From positions 372,001 through 436,000 of the forward strand of contig CAWHMT010000004.1 of the NCBI GenBank assembly GCA_963830455.1: a DNA stretch of 64,000 nt, in the 5' to 3' direction. Each line of letters opens with the position of its first letter. The stretch's first letter is position 1. The notes below the pieces were generated by a model that was not told the origin of the DNA, did not search any database, and saw only the letters and a program-made list of their open reading frames with translations. Source of the stretch: 20CM-2-65-7 sp963830455 (GTDB lineage Bacteria > Gemmatimonadota > Gemmatimonadetes > Gemmatimonadales > GWC2-71-9). A program made the position numbers and the translations under genes. Below, piece after piece: positions 36,184-44,171 of the stretch.

Positions 36184-37140
36184 ATGCGGCAGGCAGGTCG
36201 CTACATGCCGCAGTACCGGAAACTCCGGAAGCGCCATTCCATTCTCGAGCTCTGTCACCGTCCCGAGCTCGCGGCCGAGGTCACGCTGCAGCCGATCGAG
36301 CGGCTCGGCGTCGATGCCGCGATCATCTTCGCGGACATCCTGCTCCCGTTCGAGCCGCTGCGTCTGGGCCTGCGGTTCGAAGCCGGGGAAGGGCCCAAGA
36401 TCGCCCGGCCCATTCGCGATGCAGCCGACGTCGAGCGCCTGCCCACGTTCAACATCGACGCCGAGCTGGGCTATGTGTGCGACGCGATTCGGCTCGCGCG
36501 CCGTGCCCTGCCGGCGGACGTACCGCTCATCGGGTTCGCCGGCGCGCCGTTCACGCTCGCGAGCTACGCGATCGAGGGCGGCGCAAGTCGTACGTTCACG
36601 AAAACCAAAGCGTTCATGTACCAGGCCCCTGACGCCTGGCACCTGCTGTTGAGCAAGCTGGCGGATCTGGTGGGCAATTACCTGGCGGCGCAGGCACGCG
36701 CCGGCGCCCAGGCGCTCCAGCTGTTCGACAGCTGGGTGGGATGTCTGTCACCCGACGACTACCGCACGTATGTGGCGCAGCATTCCAGACGCGCCCTGAC
36801 ACTCGCTGCGGGCGCGGGGGGTGTGCCCCTGATCCATTTCGGGACCGGAACGGCGACGTTCCTGGAGGATTTTGCCGCTGCCGGTGGCGACGTGATCAGC
36901 ATCGATTGGCGCATTCCGCTCGATGCCGCCTGGACGCGGATCGGACAGCGGGCGATTCAAGGCAATCTCGAGCCCGTGGCGCTGCTCGCGCCGGCAGAGG
37001 AACGGGATCGGCAGGTTCGTGACATCCTGAAGCGCGCCGGCGGGCGGCCCGGTCACATCTTCAACCTGGGGCATGGCGTCCTGCCCGAAACCGAGGTGGA
37101 CGCCGTCCGCGCCGTCGTGGATCTCGTGCATGAAAGCTGA
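36184..37140 (+). CDS. hemE: uroporphyrinogen decarboxylase
   Basis: Converts uroporphyrinogen III to coproporphyrinogen III. Signatures: MRQAGRYMPQYRKLR (substrate-binding Arg), FADILLPFEPL, GFAGAPFTLASYAIEGG and FDSWVGCLSPDDY, with GHIFNLGHGVLPET at the end. ATG 36184 is the first standard start, but the same frame upstream codes RFLNACRRERTDVTPVWF, the conserved N-terminus, back to about 36130. No ATG, GTG or TTG exists between the stop at 36076 and 36184. Its start probably overlaps the end of hemQ at a non-standard codon. The end overlaps hemH. Confidence 0.9.
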   Translation: MRQAGRYMPQYRKLRKRHSILELCHRPELAAEVTLQPIERLGVDAAIIFADILLPFEPLRLGLRFEAGEGPKIARPIRDAADVERLPTFNIDAELGYVCDAIRLARRALPADVPLIGFAGAPFTLASYAIEGGASRTFTKTKAFMYQAPDAWHLLLSKLADLVGNYLAAQARAGAQALQLFDSWVGCLSPDDYRTYVAQHSRRALTLAAGAGGVPLIHFGTGTATFLEDFAAAGGDVISIDWRIPLDAAWTRIGQRAIQGNLEPVALLAPAEERDRQVRDILKRAGGRPGHIFNLGHGVLPETEVDAVRAVVDLVHES

Positions 37141-38044
37141 GCAAGTCGCCGTCCTCGTGATGGCGTATGGCGGGCCGGGCAATATCGACGAGGTAAAGCC
37201 CTACTTGATGGACGTTCGCGGGGGCCGACCTACCAAACCGCAGCTCGTCGAGGAGATCCGCGCGCGCTACGCGCGCATCGGCGGGCGCTCGCCGATTCTC
37301 GAGCTGACGCGGGCGCAGGCCGGCGGCATCGGGCGCGCGCTGGGCGAGCGGTTCGCGGTGTTCGTGGGGATGCGGCACTGGCACCCCTACATCCAGGAAG
37401 CCGTGAATGACATCGCCGCGGCCGGCTTTCGGCGCGTGGTTGGCGTCGCCATGGCACCCCACTACTCCAACATGTCGGTCGGGGCGTACGAGAAAAAGCT
37501 GCTCCAGGCCGCGGATGAACGTCTCGACGTCACGCTCGTGCGCAGCTGGTGGAAGCAACCCCAGTTCCTCGAGGCGACCGCGACCAGGATCACGCAGGCG
37601 CTGCAGCGTTTTTCCAAGCCCGCGGAAGTCCAGGTCATCTTCACGGCGCACAGCCTGCCGGAGAAGATCCTGGCGTCCGCTGATCCGTACCCCGAGGAGC
37701 TCAACGCCAGCGCCGCCGAAGCGGCGAAACGAGCGCGGCTTCCTTCCTGGCGATTTGCCTACCAGAGTGCCGGCGCCACCAATGAGCCGTGGCTCGGTCC
37801 GGACGCGGAGGAGGTGATCACCGAGCTGGCGCGGGCGGGTCACAAGGGCGTCCTGCTCGTCCCGATCGGCTTCGTCTGCGATCACGTCGAAGTCCTCTAC
37901 GACATCGACCTCGAGTATCAGGCCGTCGCCAAGCGCCTGGGCATTCAGCTCGAGCGCACCCAATCGCTCAACGATGATCCGGGGCTGGTGGCCGCCGTGG
38001 CGGATGTGGTGCGCGCGGCGGCGGCCCAGCGAGGCTGGGCCTGA
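37130..38044 (+). CDS. hemH: ferrochelatase (copro- or protoporphyrin)
   Basis: 304 residues. VAVLVMAYGGPGNIDEVKPY at the start, VAMAPHYSNMSVGAYEK, TAHSLPEKI with the metal-inserting His, YQSAGATNEPWLGP, and PIGFVCDHVEVLYDIDLE with the second conserved His/Glu set. With HemQ next door it most likely inserts iron into coproporphyrin III. ATG 37130 overlaps the hemE stop. Confidence 0.92.
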   Translation: MKAEQVAVLVMAYGGPGNIDEVKPYLMDVRGGRPTKPQLVEEIRARYARIGGRSPILELTRAQAGGIGRALGERFAVFVGMRHWHPYIQEAVNDIAAAGFRRVVGVAMAPHYSNMSVGAYEKKLLQAADERLDVTLVRSWWKQPQFLEATATRITQALQRFSKPAEVQVIFTAHSLPEKILASADPYPEELNASAAEAAKRARLPSWRFAYQSAGATNEPWLGPDAEEVITELARAGHKGVLLVPIGFVCDHVEVLYDIDLEYQAVAKRLGIQLERTQSLNDDPGLVAAVADVVRAAAAQRGWA

Positions 38045-39078
38045 AGTTCATCGTCGTGGGCGCCGGTATCGCGGGGCTCGCCGCCGCGTGGGATTTGGCG
38101 CGGGCGGGCGCCGATGTCACCGTGCTCGAGAGCGAGCGGCGGCCGGGGGGAGTGATCGTCACGGAGCGGCGCGATCGCTTTGTCGTCGAGGGAGGTCCCG
38201 ACGGGTTCCTCGCCTCCGAGCCCGAGATCCCTGCGCTCGCGGCCGAGCCTGGTATCGCGGACCGCATCGTGGCGCAACAGGTGCGCGGTACGTCGCGCTG
38301 GACGGGGAAGCGTTTCGAGCCGCTCGAGGAAGGGCGTGCCGCTGAGTTGCTGGGGATCGAGACTCGCACGTCAGACCTCGCGGCGGGGCTCCGTACGTTT
38401 AACGGCGGGATGGAGGAGCTGATTACCGCGCTCGCCGAGCGGTTGCCAGTTACCCTGGGGCAGGGCGTAGCGGGCATTGCGCCCAGGGACCAAGGCTGGC
38501 GCGTGTGGCTCACCGAAGACTCGGCGCACGACGCCGACGGCCTGGTGCTCGCGGTTCCGGCCTACACGGCGAGTCGGTGGCTCAACCAGATCGGCGTGCA
38601 AGGCGCCGACAAGTTGGCCGAGGTCGTTTACGCGCCGAGTTTGACGGTGTCGCTGGCGTATCGGGCGGATCAGATCAGCCGCCCGCTGGAGGGCACCGGG
38701 TTTGTGGGGAGTGAGCCCCTGCGCGCATGCACCTACGCCTCGTCAAAATTCGCCGGACGCGCTCCCGACGGTCACGTGTTGCTCCGCGCGTTCCTCGCAC
38801 CCACGCGCGAGGATGCCGCGACCCTCGCACACGCCCAGCTTGCCGCCATTCTCAAGATCCGCGGCGAGCCCCTATGGTCGCGCGTATTCCATTGGACGCG
38901 CGGGTTGCCGCGGTATCCGGAAGGCTACGCCGTGCATGTGTCGGCGCTGCGGGACCGTCTCGCTCGCCTGGCGCCCCTCACCATCGCCGGCGCGGGATAC
39001 GACGGAGCGGGGGTGTCAGCCTGCGTGCGCTCCGGTCGAGAGGCGGCGCGGATGCTGCTCGGCCGGCTCGGGAGCTGA
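38041..39078 (+). CDS. hemY: protoporphyrinogen/coproporphyrinogen oxidase, internally shortened
   Basis: FAD-binding start KFIVVGAGIAGLAAAWDLAR with VTVLESERRPGGVI, then EGGPDGFLASEPEI, and the C-terminal FAD-contact region YDGAGVSACVRSGREAA. This matches HemY/HemG-type oxidases. At about 346 residues it is roughly 100 shorter than the family. RWTGKRFEPL is followed almost at once by LRTFNGGMEELITALAERL, so most of the substrate/membrane-binding domain is missing. Coding begins at CTG 38041 overlapping the hemH stop (CTGA); the first standard start (GTG 38056) would cut off the first strand of the FAD fold. Activity is uncertain. Confidence 0.75.
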   Translation: MKFIVVGAGIAGLAAAWDLARAGADVTVLESERRPGGVIVTERRDRFVVEGGPDGFLASEPEIPALAAEPGIADRIVAQQVRGTSRWTGKRFEPLEEGRAAELLGIETRTSDLAAGLRTFNGGMEELITALAERLPVTLGQGVAGIAPRDQGWRVWLTEDSAHDADGLVLAVPAYTASRWLNQIGVQGADKLAEVVYAPSLTVSLAYRADQISRPLEGTGFVGSEPLRACTYASSKFAGRAPDGHVLLRAFLAPTREDAATLAHAQLAAILKIRGEPLWSRVFHWTRGLPRYPEGYAVHVSALRDRLARLAPLTIAGAGYDGAGVSACVRSGREAARMLLGRLGS

Positions 39079-40104
39079 AGTCCGGACGAGTGGCATCACA
39101 TCTTCAGCAAAACGCTCCATCTCCTCGAGCTGCGGACTGAACTGCAGCAACAGCAGATCGACCCCCGCCTGCTCGAACGCCAGAATGCGTTCCGCGATTT
39201 GCTCAGGCGTTCCGGCAAGCCCCGCCTTCAGTCCGCGATTCGAGACCGAGTAGTCCTCCAGGCTGACGCGCTGCTCGAGCTGCGTATTGGCGAGCCACTG
39301 CTCGTAGTTGGCGTACCCGGCCGCGTTCTGCCGGACGTCGGTGATTCGCGCGACCTCGCGCCGGACGGCGGCCTCGGTGGCGCGGCACACGACGTATCCC
39401 GCGACGCCATAGATCATCGGCGGGAGCCCGTTCGCGTCGCGCAGCGCCTGCACTCCCTCGATTTTCTCGGCGATCCGCTCGGGTGGATCGCCGTGCATGA
39501 GGTAGCCGTCGCACGCGCGGGCGATCAACGTTTTCGCCGCGGGGGATTCGCCGCCCGCGTACAGCGTCGGCCGGGGCCGGCGCAGAGGCTTCGGCTCGAG
39601 GATCGCCTCCTCCACGCGATAGTACTTGCCCGCGAAGCTGAACCGCCGTTCGGACCACAGGCCGTCCACCACCGCGAGCCACTCCGCCGTGCGCGCATAG
39701 CGCGCGTCGTGCGTATCGAATTCGACCCCGTACTGTTTGGCCTCGTCCGCCCACCACGACGACACGACGTTGAGCGACAGACGGCCGCCGGAAATGTGGT
39801 CGATGTTGGCTGCCTGCTTCGCCAGCAGCGCGGGCGGATGAAATGTGGGGCGCACCGCCACCATGAGCTCGAGCCGCTCGGTGACCGCGGCGAGCGCCGC
39901 GGCCGTGGACCAGGCGTCCAGCGCCGGTGCGTCGGGTCCCTTGATGTCGTTGAGGTTCAGCTCCGCGATCAGCGTCAGGTCGAATCCCGCCCGCTCGCTC
40001 GCGCGTGCCAGCCGCCGCACGTACGACCACTCCGCCTCCATGCGCTCGTCCTCGACGTTGCGCAGCCACCCGCCGAATACGGGCAACCAGTATCCGAAGC
40101 GCAT
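39016..40104 (-). CDS. luciferase-like flavin-dependent monooxygenase (SsuD/SfnG-like)
   Basis: TIM-barrel LLM enzyme using reduced FMN: MRFGYWLPVFGGWL, MVAVRPTFHPPALLAKQAAN, GRLSLNVVSSWWADEAKQYG and YAGGESPAAKTLIARACDGY are typical of the alkanesulfonate/dimethylsulfone group. 362 residues. ATG 40104 overlaps the stop of the ATP-grasp gene upstream (ATGA). The operon also holds an FMN reductase and a sulfur-amino-acid-rich leader, which together suggest C-S bond cleavage for sulfur supply. The 3' end overlaps hemY on the other strand by 63 bases. Confidence 0.85.
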   Translation of the reverse strand: MRFGYWLPVFGGWLRNVEDERMEAEWSYVRRLARASERAGFDLTLIAELNLNDIKGPDAPALDAWSTAAALAAVTERLELMVAVRPTFHPPALLAKQAANIDHISGGRLSLNVVSSWWADEAKQYGVEFDTHDARYARTAEWLAVVDGLWSERRFSFAGKYYRVEEAILEPKPLRRPRPTLYAGGESPAAKTLIARACDGYLMHGDPPERIAEKIEGVQALRDANGLPPMIYGVAGYVVCRATEAAVRREVARITDVRQNAAGYANYEQWLANTQLEQRVSLEDYSVSNRGLKAGLAGTPEQIAERILAFEQAGVDLLLLQFSPQLEEMERFAEDVMPLVRTSAPEPAEQHPRRLSTGAHAG

Positions 40105-41048
40105 CAGCGGGCCTCGCTTTCCAGATAGTCGGCCAGTCGCGCGAACGGATCGAACCCGACGACTCGGGGCGCGTCGGCGACGAAGTTGGACAGCGCATTG
40201 ATGTCGTAGTAGTAGAGGCGGCCGTCGCGGGCGTCGATCGCATACTCGATCCCGCCGACGTCGATGCCGCACGCCCCGGCGATCTGCTCGACCTGGCCTA
40301 TGATCGCCGGGGCCGGCGCGTAGCCTTCGACCCGCAGGCCGTTGCGCGGCGCATCCACCGGACAGGCGCTCCGCACCAGCTCGGCACCTTCGGTCGTCTG
40401 ACACACGTCCGCCGGACACAGGTTGAACGTCTCGCCGGAAGAGTAAACGCGAATCGCGTACAGGTATTTCCCGCCGAGCACTTCCACGCGAGTGATGCGG
40501 CCCTCCTCCGTGGGGATGAACTCCTGCACCAGAGCCGTATGATCGGGTCCCAGCTCGAGTCCGTCAGTCGCCGCCGCAATCGCGAGATCGGCCGGAGTGT
40601 CGAAGCGCCGAATGCCGGCGCCGCTCCCACCCACATTGGGCTTCACGACGACCGGAAAGCGCAGCTCGGCTGCCGCCGCGGGCGCATCCTCCGCGGTGCT
40701 GATGACGCGCGCGGCAGGATAGGGAAGGCCGAGCGCACGCAGGATCGACAGCTGCAGCGCCTTCGATGTCTCGGCCTGAAAAGCCTGCGTGCCGTTGACC
40801 ACGCGCACGCCGTGCCGCTCCAGGTGCGCGAGAAACGTGTGCGTATAGAAGACGGCGTGGCCGTGCCCCCCCCCGCGCTGCCATGCCGACGGGCTCATGC
40901 GATTGAAGACCAGGTCGTAGGGTGGCTTGCTCGCCGGGTCGAACCGATGATGCTCGGCGTGGAGCCGGGTGTAGGGTGTGCCACGGCGGTCCAGCTCGGC
41001 GAATAGCGGCGTGAACCAGTGCGGGTGCTCGTAATAAATCGCGATCAT
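40104..41048 (-). CDS. ATP-grasp ligase in the sulfur-linked operon
   Basis: 314 residues: QAETSKALQLSILRALGLPY opens the ATP-grasp fold, FPVVVKPNVGGSGAGIRRF is the Lys and Gly-rich loop, and VGGIEYAIDARDGRLYYYDI then NALSN provides metal ligands, as in RimK/GshB-like ligases. The substrate is unknown. It sits between FMN reductase and monooxygenase with ATGA overlaps on both sides, which is not a standard ssu operon layout. A run of nine C is at 40866-40874. Confidence 0.8.
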   Translation of the reverse strand: MIAIYYEHPHWFTPLFAELDRRGTPYTRLHAEHHRFDPASKPPYDLVFNRMSPSAWQRGGGHGHAVFYTHTFLAHLERHGVRVVNGTQAFQAETSKALQLSILRALGLPYPAARVISTAEDAPAAAAELRFPVVVKPNVGGSGAGIRRFDTPADLAIAAATDGLELGPDHTALVQEFIPTEEGRITRVEVLGGKYLYAIRVYSSGETFNLCPADVCQTTEGAELVRSACPVDAPRNGLRVEGYAPAPAIIGQVEQIAGACGIDVGGIEYAIDARDGRLYYYDINALSNFVADAPRVVGFDPFARLADYLESEAR

Positions 41049-41572
41049 GTCGTCACCTCCGCCGCCAGCGACGCCGCTTCGAGCGCCGCGCGTTCGATGC
41101 GCTCGACCAGCGCCGGCTCCGGCGCACCGTTCTTGAACTGCGCGTCGGTGCCGTAGACTCCGTTCGCGACCACGAGCGCGCCCACGCTCGCGAGCAGCGG
41201 CCGCAGGCCGTGATCGACGGCGAGCAGGTGCGCCGGCCCGGAGCCCGTGGCGATCGGAATCGCCACCTTGCCCGCCAGTGCGTCCTGCGGCAGCAGGTCG
41301 AGGAATACCTTGAGCAGTCCGCTGTAGGTGGCGCGGTAGATCGGCGTGGCGACCACGAGCACCCCAGCGTCCAAAACACTCTGAATCGCCTCCCTCACCT
41401 CGGTGGCTTCACGCCTGCCCAGCAGCGCGTCGGCGGGGAGTCTCGCGAGATCGATGAGTCGCGACGGCGCCACGCCTTGCTTTTCGAGCGCGCTCAGCGC
41501 GAGCTCGAGCAGCGTGCGGGAGCGCGATACCTGTCCTGGACTGCCGGACAGACCAACCACGGTTGCGGTCAC
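41045..41572 (-). CDS. NAD(P)H-dependent FMN reductase (SsuE-like)
   Basis: Flavodoxin-fold reductase, 175 residues: VVGLSGSPGQVSRSRTLLE is the phosphate-binding loop, followed by VLVVATPIYRATYSGLLKVF and ATGSGPAHLLAVDHGLRP, which are SsuE/MsuE family signatures. It would supply FMNH2 to the downstream luciferase-like enzyme. GTG 41572 is preferred because GGGGGAGG stands just upstream; a TTG at 41587 lies inside the Shine-Dalgarno/terminator zone. First enzyme gene after the attenuator. Confidence 0.85.
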   Translation of the reverse strand: MTATVVGLSGSPGQVSRSRTLLELALSALEKQGVAPSRLIDLARLPADALLGRREATEVREAIQSVLDAGVLVVATPIYRATYSGLLKVFLDLLPQDALAGKVAIPIATGSGPAHLLAVDHGLRPLLASVGALVVANGVYGTDAQFKNGAPEPALVERIERAALEAASLAAEVTT

Positions 41573-41585
41573 AGTTTCCTCCCCC

Positions 41586-41630
41586 AAAAAGCGATCGGCC
41601 GCGACTCTTACGCTCGAGTCGCGGCCGATC
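41586..41630 (-). terminator. attenuator hairpin before the FMN reductase gene
   Basis: Perfect 14-bp stem: 41617-41630 pairs with 41593-41606 (GATCGGCCGCGACT on the plus strand). On the minus strand it is followed by GC and five T (41590-41586), then GGGGGAGG. Position between a Cys/Met leader peptide and the first enzyme gene fits a transcription attenuator. A second small GC hairpin lies at about 41643-41660. Confidence 0.75.
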
Positions 41631-41673
41631 CTGGTGCGTTTCGCGGGGCGGGAGCCCCTCCGACCTACTTACC

Positions 41674-41772
41674 TCATGACATCCCGCATGCTGACGCGCC
41701 GGACCGTCCGCTCCCCATACAACACATGGGGCGGCAAGCGCAGCAGCACATCAGCATGGTGACGGGTTTCAT
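41674..41772 (-). CDS. Cys/Met-rich leader peptide (predicted attenuator peptide)
   Basis: A 32-codon frame, ATG 41772 to TGA 41674. Its core reads MLMCCCACRPMCCMG, and in all it has seven Cys and six Met. It begins 15 bases after the tkt stop on the same strand and ends 43 bases before the attenuator hairpin. Such a run of Cys codons is what ribosome-stalling leader peptides of cysteine-responsive attenuators show. No clear Shine-Dalgarno is present; TAGGTT lies about 10 bases upstream and could be a -10 element of a short-leader transcript. ATG 41757 is an alternative start. Confidence 0.7.
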   Translation of the reverse strand: MKPVTMLMCCCACRPMCCMGSGRSGASACGMS

Positions 41773-41787
41773 GGTGCTTCGGGTAAC

Positions 41788-43797
41788 CTAGGCGAGGTTC
41801 CGGGCTCGTGCAACCACGTCATCCACTGTCAGCCCAAACTCTTTGTAGATCCGCTGATACGGCGCCGACGCGCCGAACCGCTCGATTCCCAGGATCGCGC
41901 CGCTCGCGTCCACCCACCGGTACCACGGCTGAGGCGATCCAGCTTCGACGGCAAGCACCGGCACGCCCGCCGGCAAGACGCTTGCCCGGTATGTCTCAGG
42001 CTGCCGCGCGAAGTACTCGAAACAGGGCATGGAAACAGCTCTGGCCCGTCTGCCGTCAGCCTTCAGCCGTTCGTAAGCGCCCAGAATCAACTCGACCTCC
42101 GAACCTGTCCCGACCAGCACGACGTCCGGATTTGGAGAATCGGCCAGGACGTAGCCGCCTTGGTGTAACCCCGCTGCCGGCGCGTATTTGGTGCGGTCGA
42201 TGACCGACACTTTTTGGCGGGTGAGCACGAGGGCCACGGGCCCGATGCGGTGCGTGATCGCCGCCCGCCACGCTTCCACCACTTCGGTGGGATCCGCTGG
42301 CCGAATCACCGTCAGGTTGGGAATGGCGCGCAGTGCCGCGAGCTGCTCGATGGGCTGATGCGTGGGCCCGTCTTCGCCCAGACCGATCGAGTCGTGCGTG
42401 AAGACGTAAATCGTCCGCAGATGGGTCAGCGCGGCCAGGCGAATCGACGGCCGCATGTAGTCTGAGAAAATCAGGAACGTGCCGCCGAAGGGGATGAACC
42501 CACCGTGCAGCGCGAGCCCATTCATGGTCGCGCCCATGCCGTGCTCGCGCACGCCGAAGTGAAAATTACGCCCGGTAGGTCGCGTCGCGGTGAACACGCC
42601 ACCGCCCTTGATCTCCGTATTGTTGGAACCGGTCAGGTCCGCCGAGCCGCCGATCAGCTCGGGAACGTGTGCCGCGATGGCATTGAGCACCTTGCCGGAT
42701 GCCGCGCGCGTTGCCTGCGCGTCCTTAGGACCGAACGTAGGCAGCACCGCATCCCAGCCCTCTGGCAGCCTTCCCGCAAACCGCCGGTCGAGCTCGGCGG
42801 CGAGGTCGGGATACTCCGCGCGGTACGCGTCCCAGCGCTTGCGCCACTCCGCTTCCAGGCGCGCGCCTTTGGCTTTCCCGGTGCGCCAGTGCTCGAGCGC
42901 TTCCTCGGGCACGTAGAATGGCTCGAGCGACGGCCAGCCCAGATTCTGCTTGGTGAGCTTGATCTCCTCCACGCCCAGCGGGGCACCATGCGCGTCGGCC
43001 GTGTCTTGTTTGTGCGGGCTCCCCCAGCCGATATGCGTGCGCACGATGATCAGCGATGGCCGGATCCGTTCCCGTTGCGCCGCGACGATCGCGCTGTCGA
43101 GCGCCGCGCGATCATTGCCGTCATCGACGCGCTGCACGTGCCACCCGTAGGCTTCGAATCGCTTCGCGGTATCGTCGGAAAACGCGAGGTCGGTCGAACC
43201 ATCGATGGTGATGCGATTGTCGTCGTAGAAGCCGATCAGCTTGCCGAGCTTCAAATGGCCGGCGAGCGAGCACGCCTCGTGCGAGATCCCTTCCATCAGG
43301 TCGCCGTCGGAGGCCAGGAAATACGTGTAATGATTGAAGATCTCGTGGCCGGGTCGGTTATAGAGCGCCGCGAGCTGCGCTTCCGCGATCGCCATGCCGA
43401 CGGCGTTCCCGGTACCCTGGCCTAACGGACCGGTCGTCGCCTCGACACCCGGCGTCATGCCGCGCTCCGGATGCCCGGGCGTCTTGCTCGCCCATTGGCG
43501 GAAGTTCTTGATGTCGTCGAGCGTGACGTCGTACCCGGTCAGATACAGCACGCTGTAGAGCAGCATGCAGGCATGTCCCGCGGACAGGACAAACCGGTCC
43601 CGGTCGCGCCATTCCGGGTTCGCGGGATTGTACTTGAGATGCCGCAGCCACAGCACGTACGCGAGCGGCGCCAGCGCCATGGCCGTCCCGGGATGTCCCG
43701 AATCGGCCTGTTGTACCGCGTCCATCGCGAGCGTGCGGACGGTGTCGATCGACAGCTGCTCCAGATCGACGCGCGGTGCCGAGGCCGTCTTGGTCAT
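41788..43797 (-). CDS. tkt: transketolase
   Basis: Thiamine-diphosphate enzyme of the pentose phosphate pathway, 669 residues. DSGHPGTAMALAPLAYVLW, DRFVLSAGHACMLLYS, ASDGDLMEGISHEACSLAG with NRITIDG (TPP/Mg motif), and in the second half FGVREHGMGATMNGLALHGG (catalytic Glu) and DSIGLGEDGPTHQPIEQLAA. Start ATG 43797 overlaps the stop of the small gene upstream (ATGA). Confidence 0.95.
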   Translation of the reverse strand: MTKTASAPRVDLEQLSIDTVRTLAMDAVQQADSGHPGTAMALAPLAYVLWLRHLKYNPANPEWRDRDRFVLSAGHACMLLYSVLYLTGYDVTLDDIKNFRQWASKTPGHPERGMTPGVEATTGPLGQGTGNAVGMAIAEAQLAALYNRPGHEIFNHYTYFLASDGDLMEGISHEACSLAGHLKLGKLIGFYDDNRITIDGSTDLAFSDDTAKRFEAYGWHVQRVDDGNDRAALDSAIVAAQRERIRPSLIIVRTHIGWGSPHKQDTADAHGAPLGVEEIKLTKQNLGWPSLEPFYVPEEALEHWRTGKAKGARLEAEWRKRWDAYRAEYPDLAAELDRRFAGRLPEGWDAVLPTFGPKDAQATRAASGKVLNAIAAHVPELIGGSADLTGSNNTEIKGGGVFTATRPTGRNFHFGVREHGMGATMNGLALHGGFIPFGGTFLIFSDYMRPSIRLAALTHLRTIYVFTHDSIGLGEDGPTHQPIEQLAALRAIPNLTVIRPADPTEVVEAWRAAITHRIGPVALVLTRQKVSVIDRTKYAPAAGLHQGGYVLADSPNPDVVLVGTGSEVELILGAYERLKADGRRARAVSMPCFEYFARQPETYRASVLPAGVPVLAVEAGSPQPWYRWVDASGAILGIERFGASAPYQRIYKEFGLTVDDVVARARNLA

Positions 43798-44114
43798 AGC
43801 AATCCGGATTTGGCGGCCTGCCAAAGTTTGGTCAGGCGATCGAAGCCGTCGACCAGGAGTTCCACCTGCTGCGGCGAGGGCGACGCCTGAGCGGCAATCT
43901 TGAGCTCTTCGACGAGCCTGGGCATTTCGCGCCGGCCCTGTTTCGTGCTCTCGGTGCCGATCTGAATTAGCAGCTCCAGGATTTTCGCTCGCGCCGCGGC
44001 GTCCTTCGGCACCTGCCACAAGAACTCAGCCGTCTGTTTCCCATCGGCACACATCTGGCCGAGGGGGTCCATGAGGGGCTGGCGCGAAGGACGGGGCGAT
44101 TTCGGATCGTTCAT
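43794..44114 (-). CDS. small hypothetical protein upstream of tkt
   Basis: 106 residues, ATG 44114. A Pro/Ser/Arg-rich N-terminus (MNDPKSPRPSRQP) precedes a helical body (AEFLWQVPKDAAARAKILEL and VELLVDGFDRLTKLWQAAK). No family recognised and no catalytic motif. Co-translated with tkt through an ATGA overlap. Confidence 0.6.
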   Translation of the reverse strand: MNDPKSPRPSRQPLMDPLGQMCADGKQTAEFLWQVPKDAAARAKILELLIQIGTESTKQGRREMPRLVEELKIAAQASPSPQQVELLVDGFDRLTKLWQAAKSGLL

Positions 44115-44171
44115 CGAAGCAGATAATCTAACATTGCCTGGGCGTTTGAATGCCTCTAGCTTGCCAGTCCC

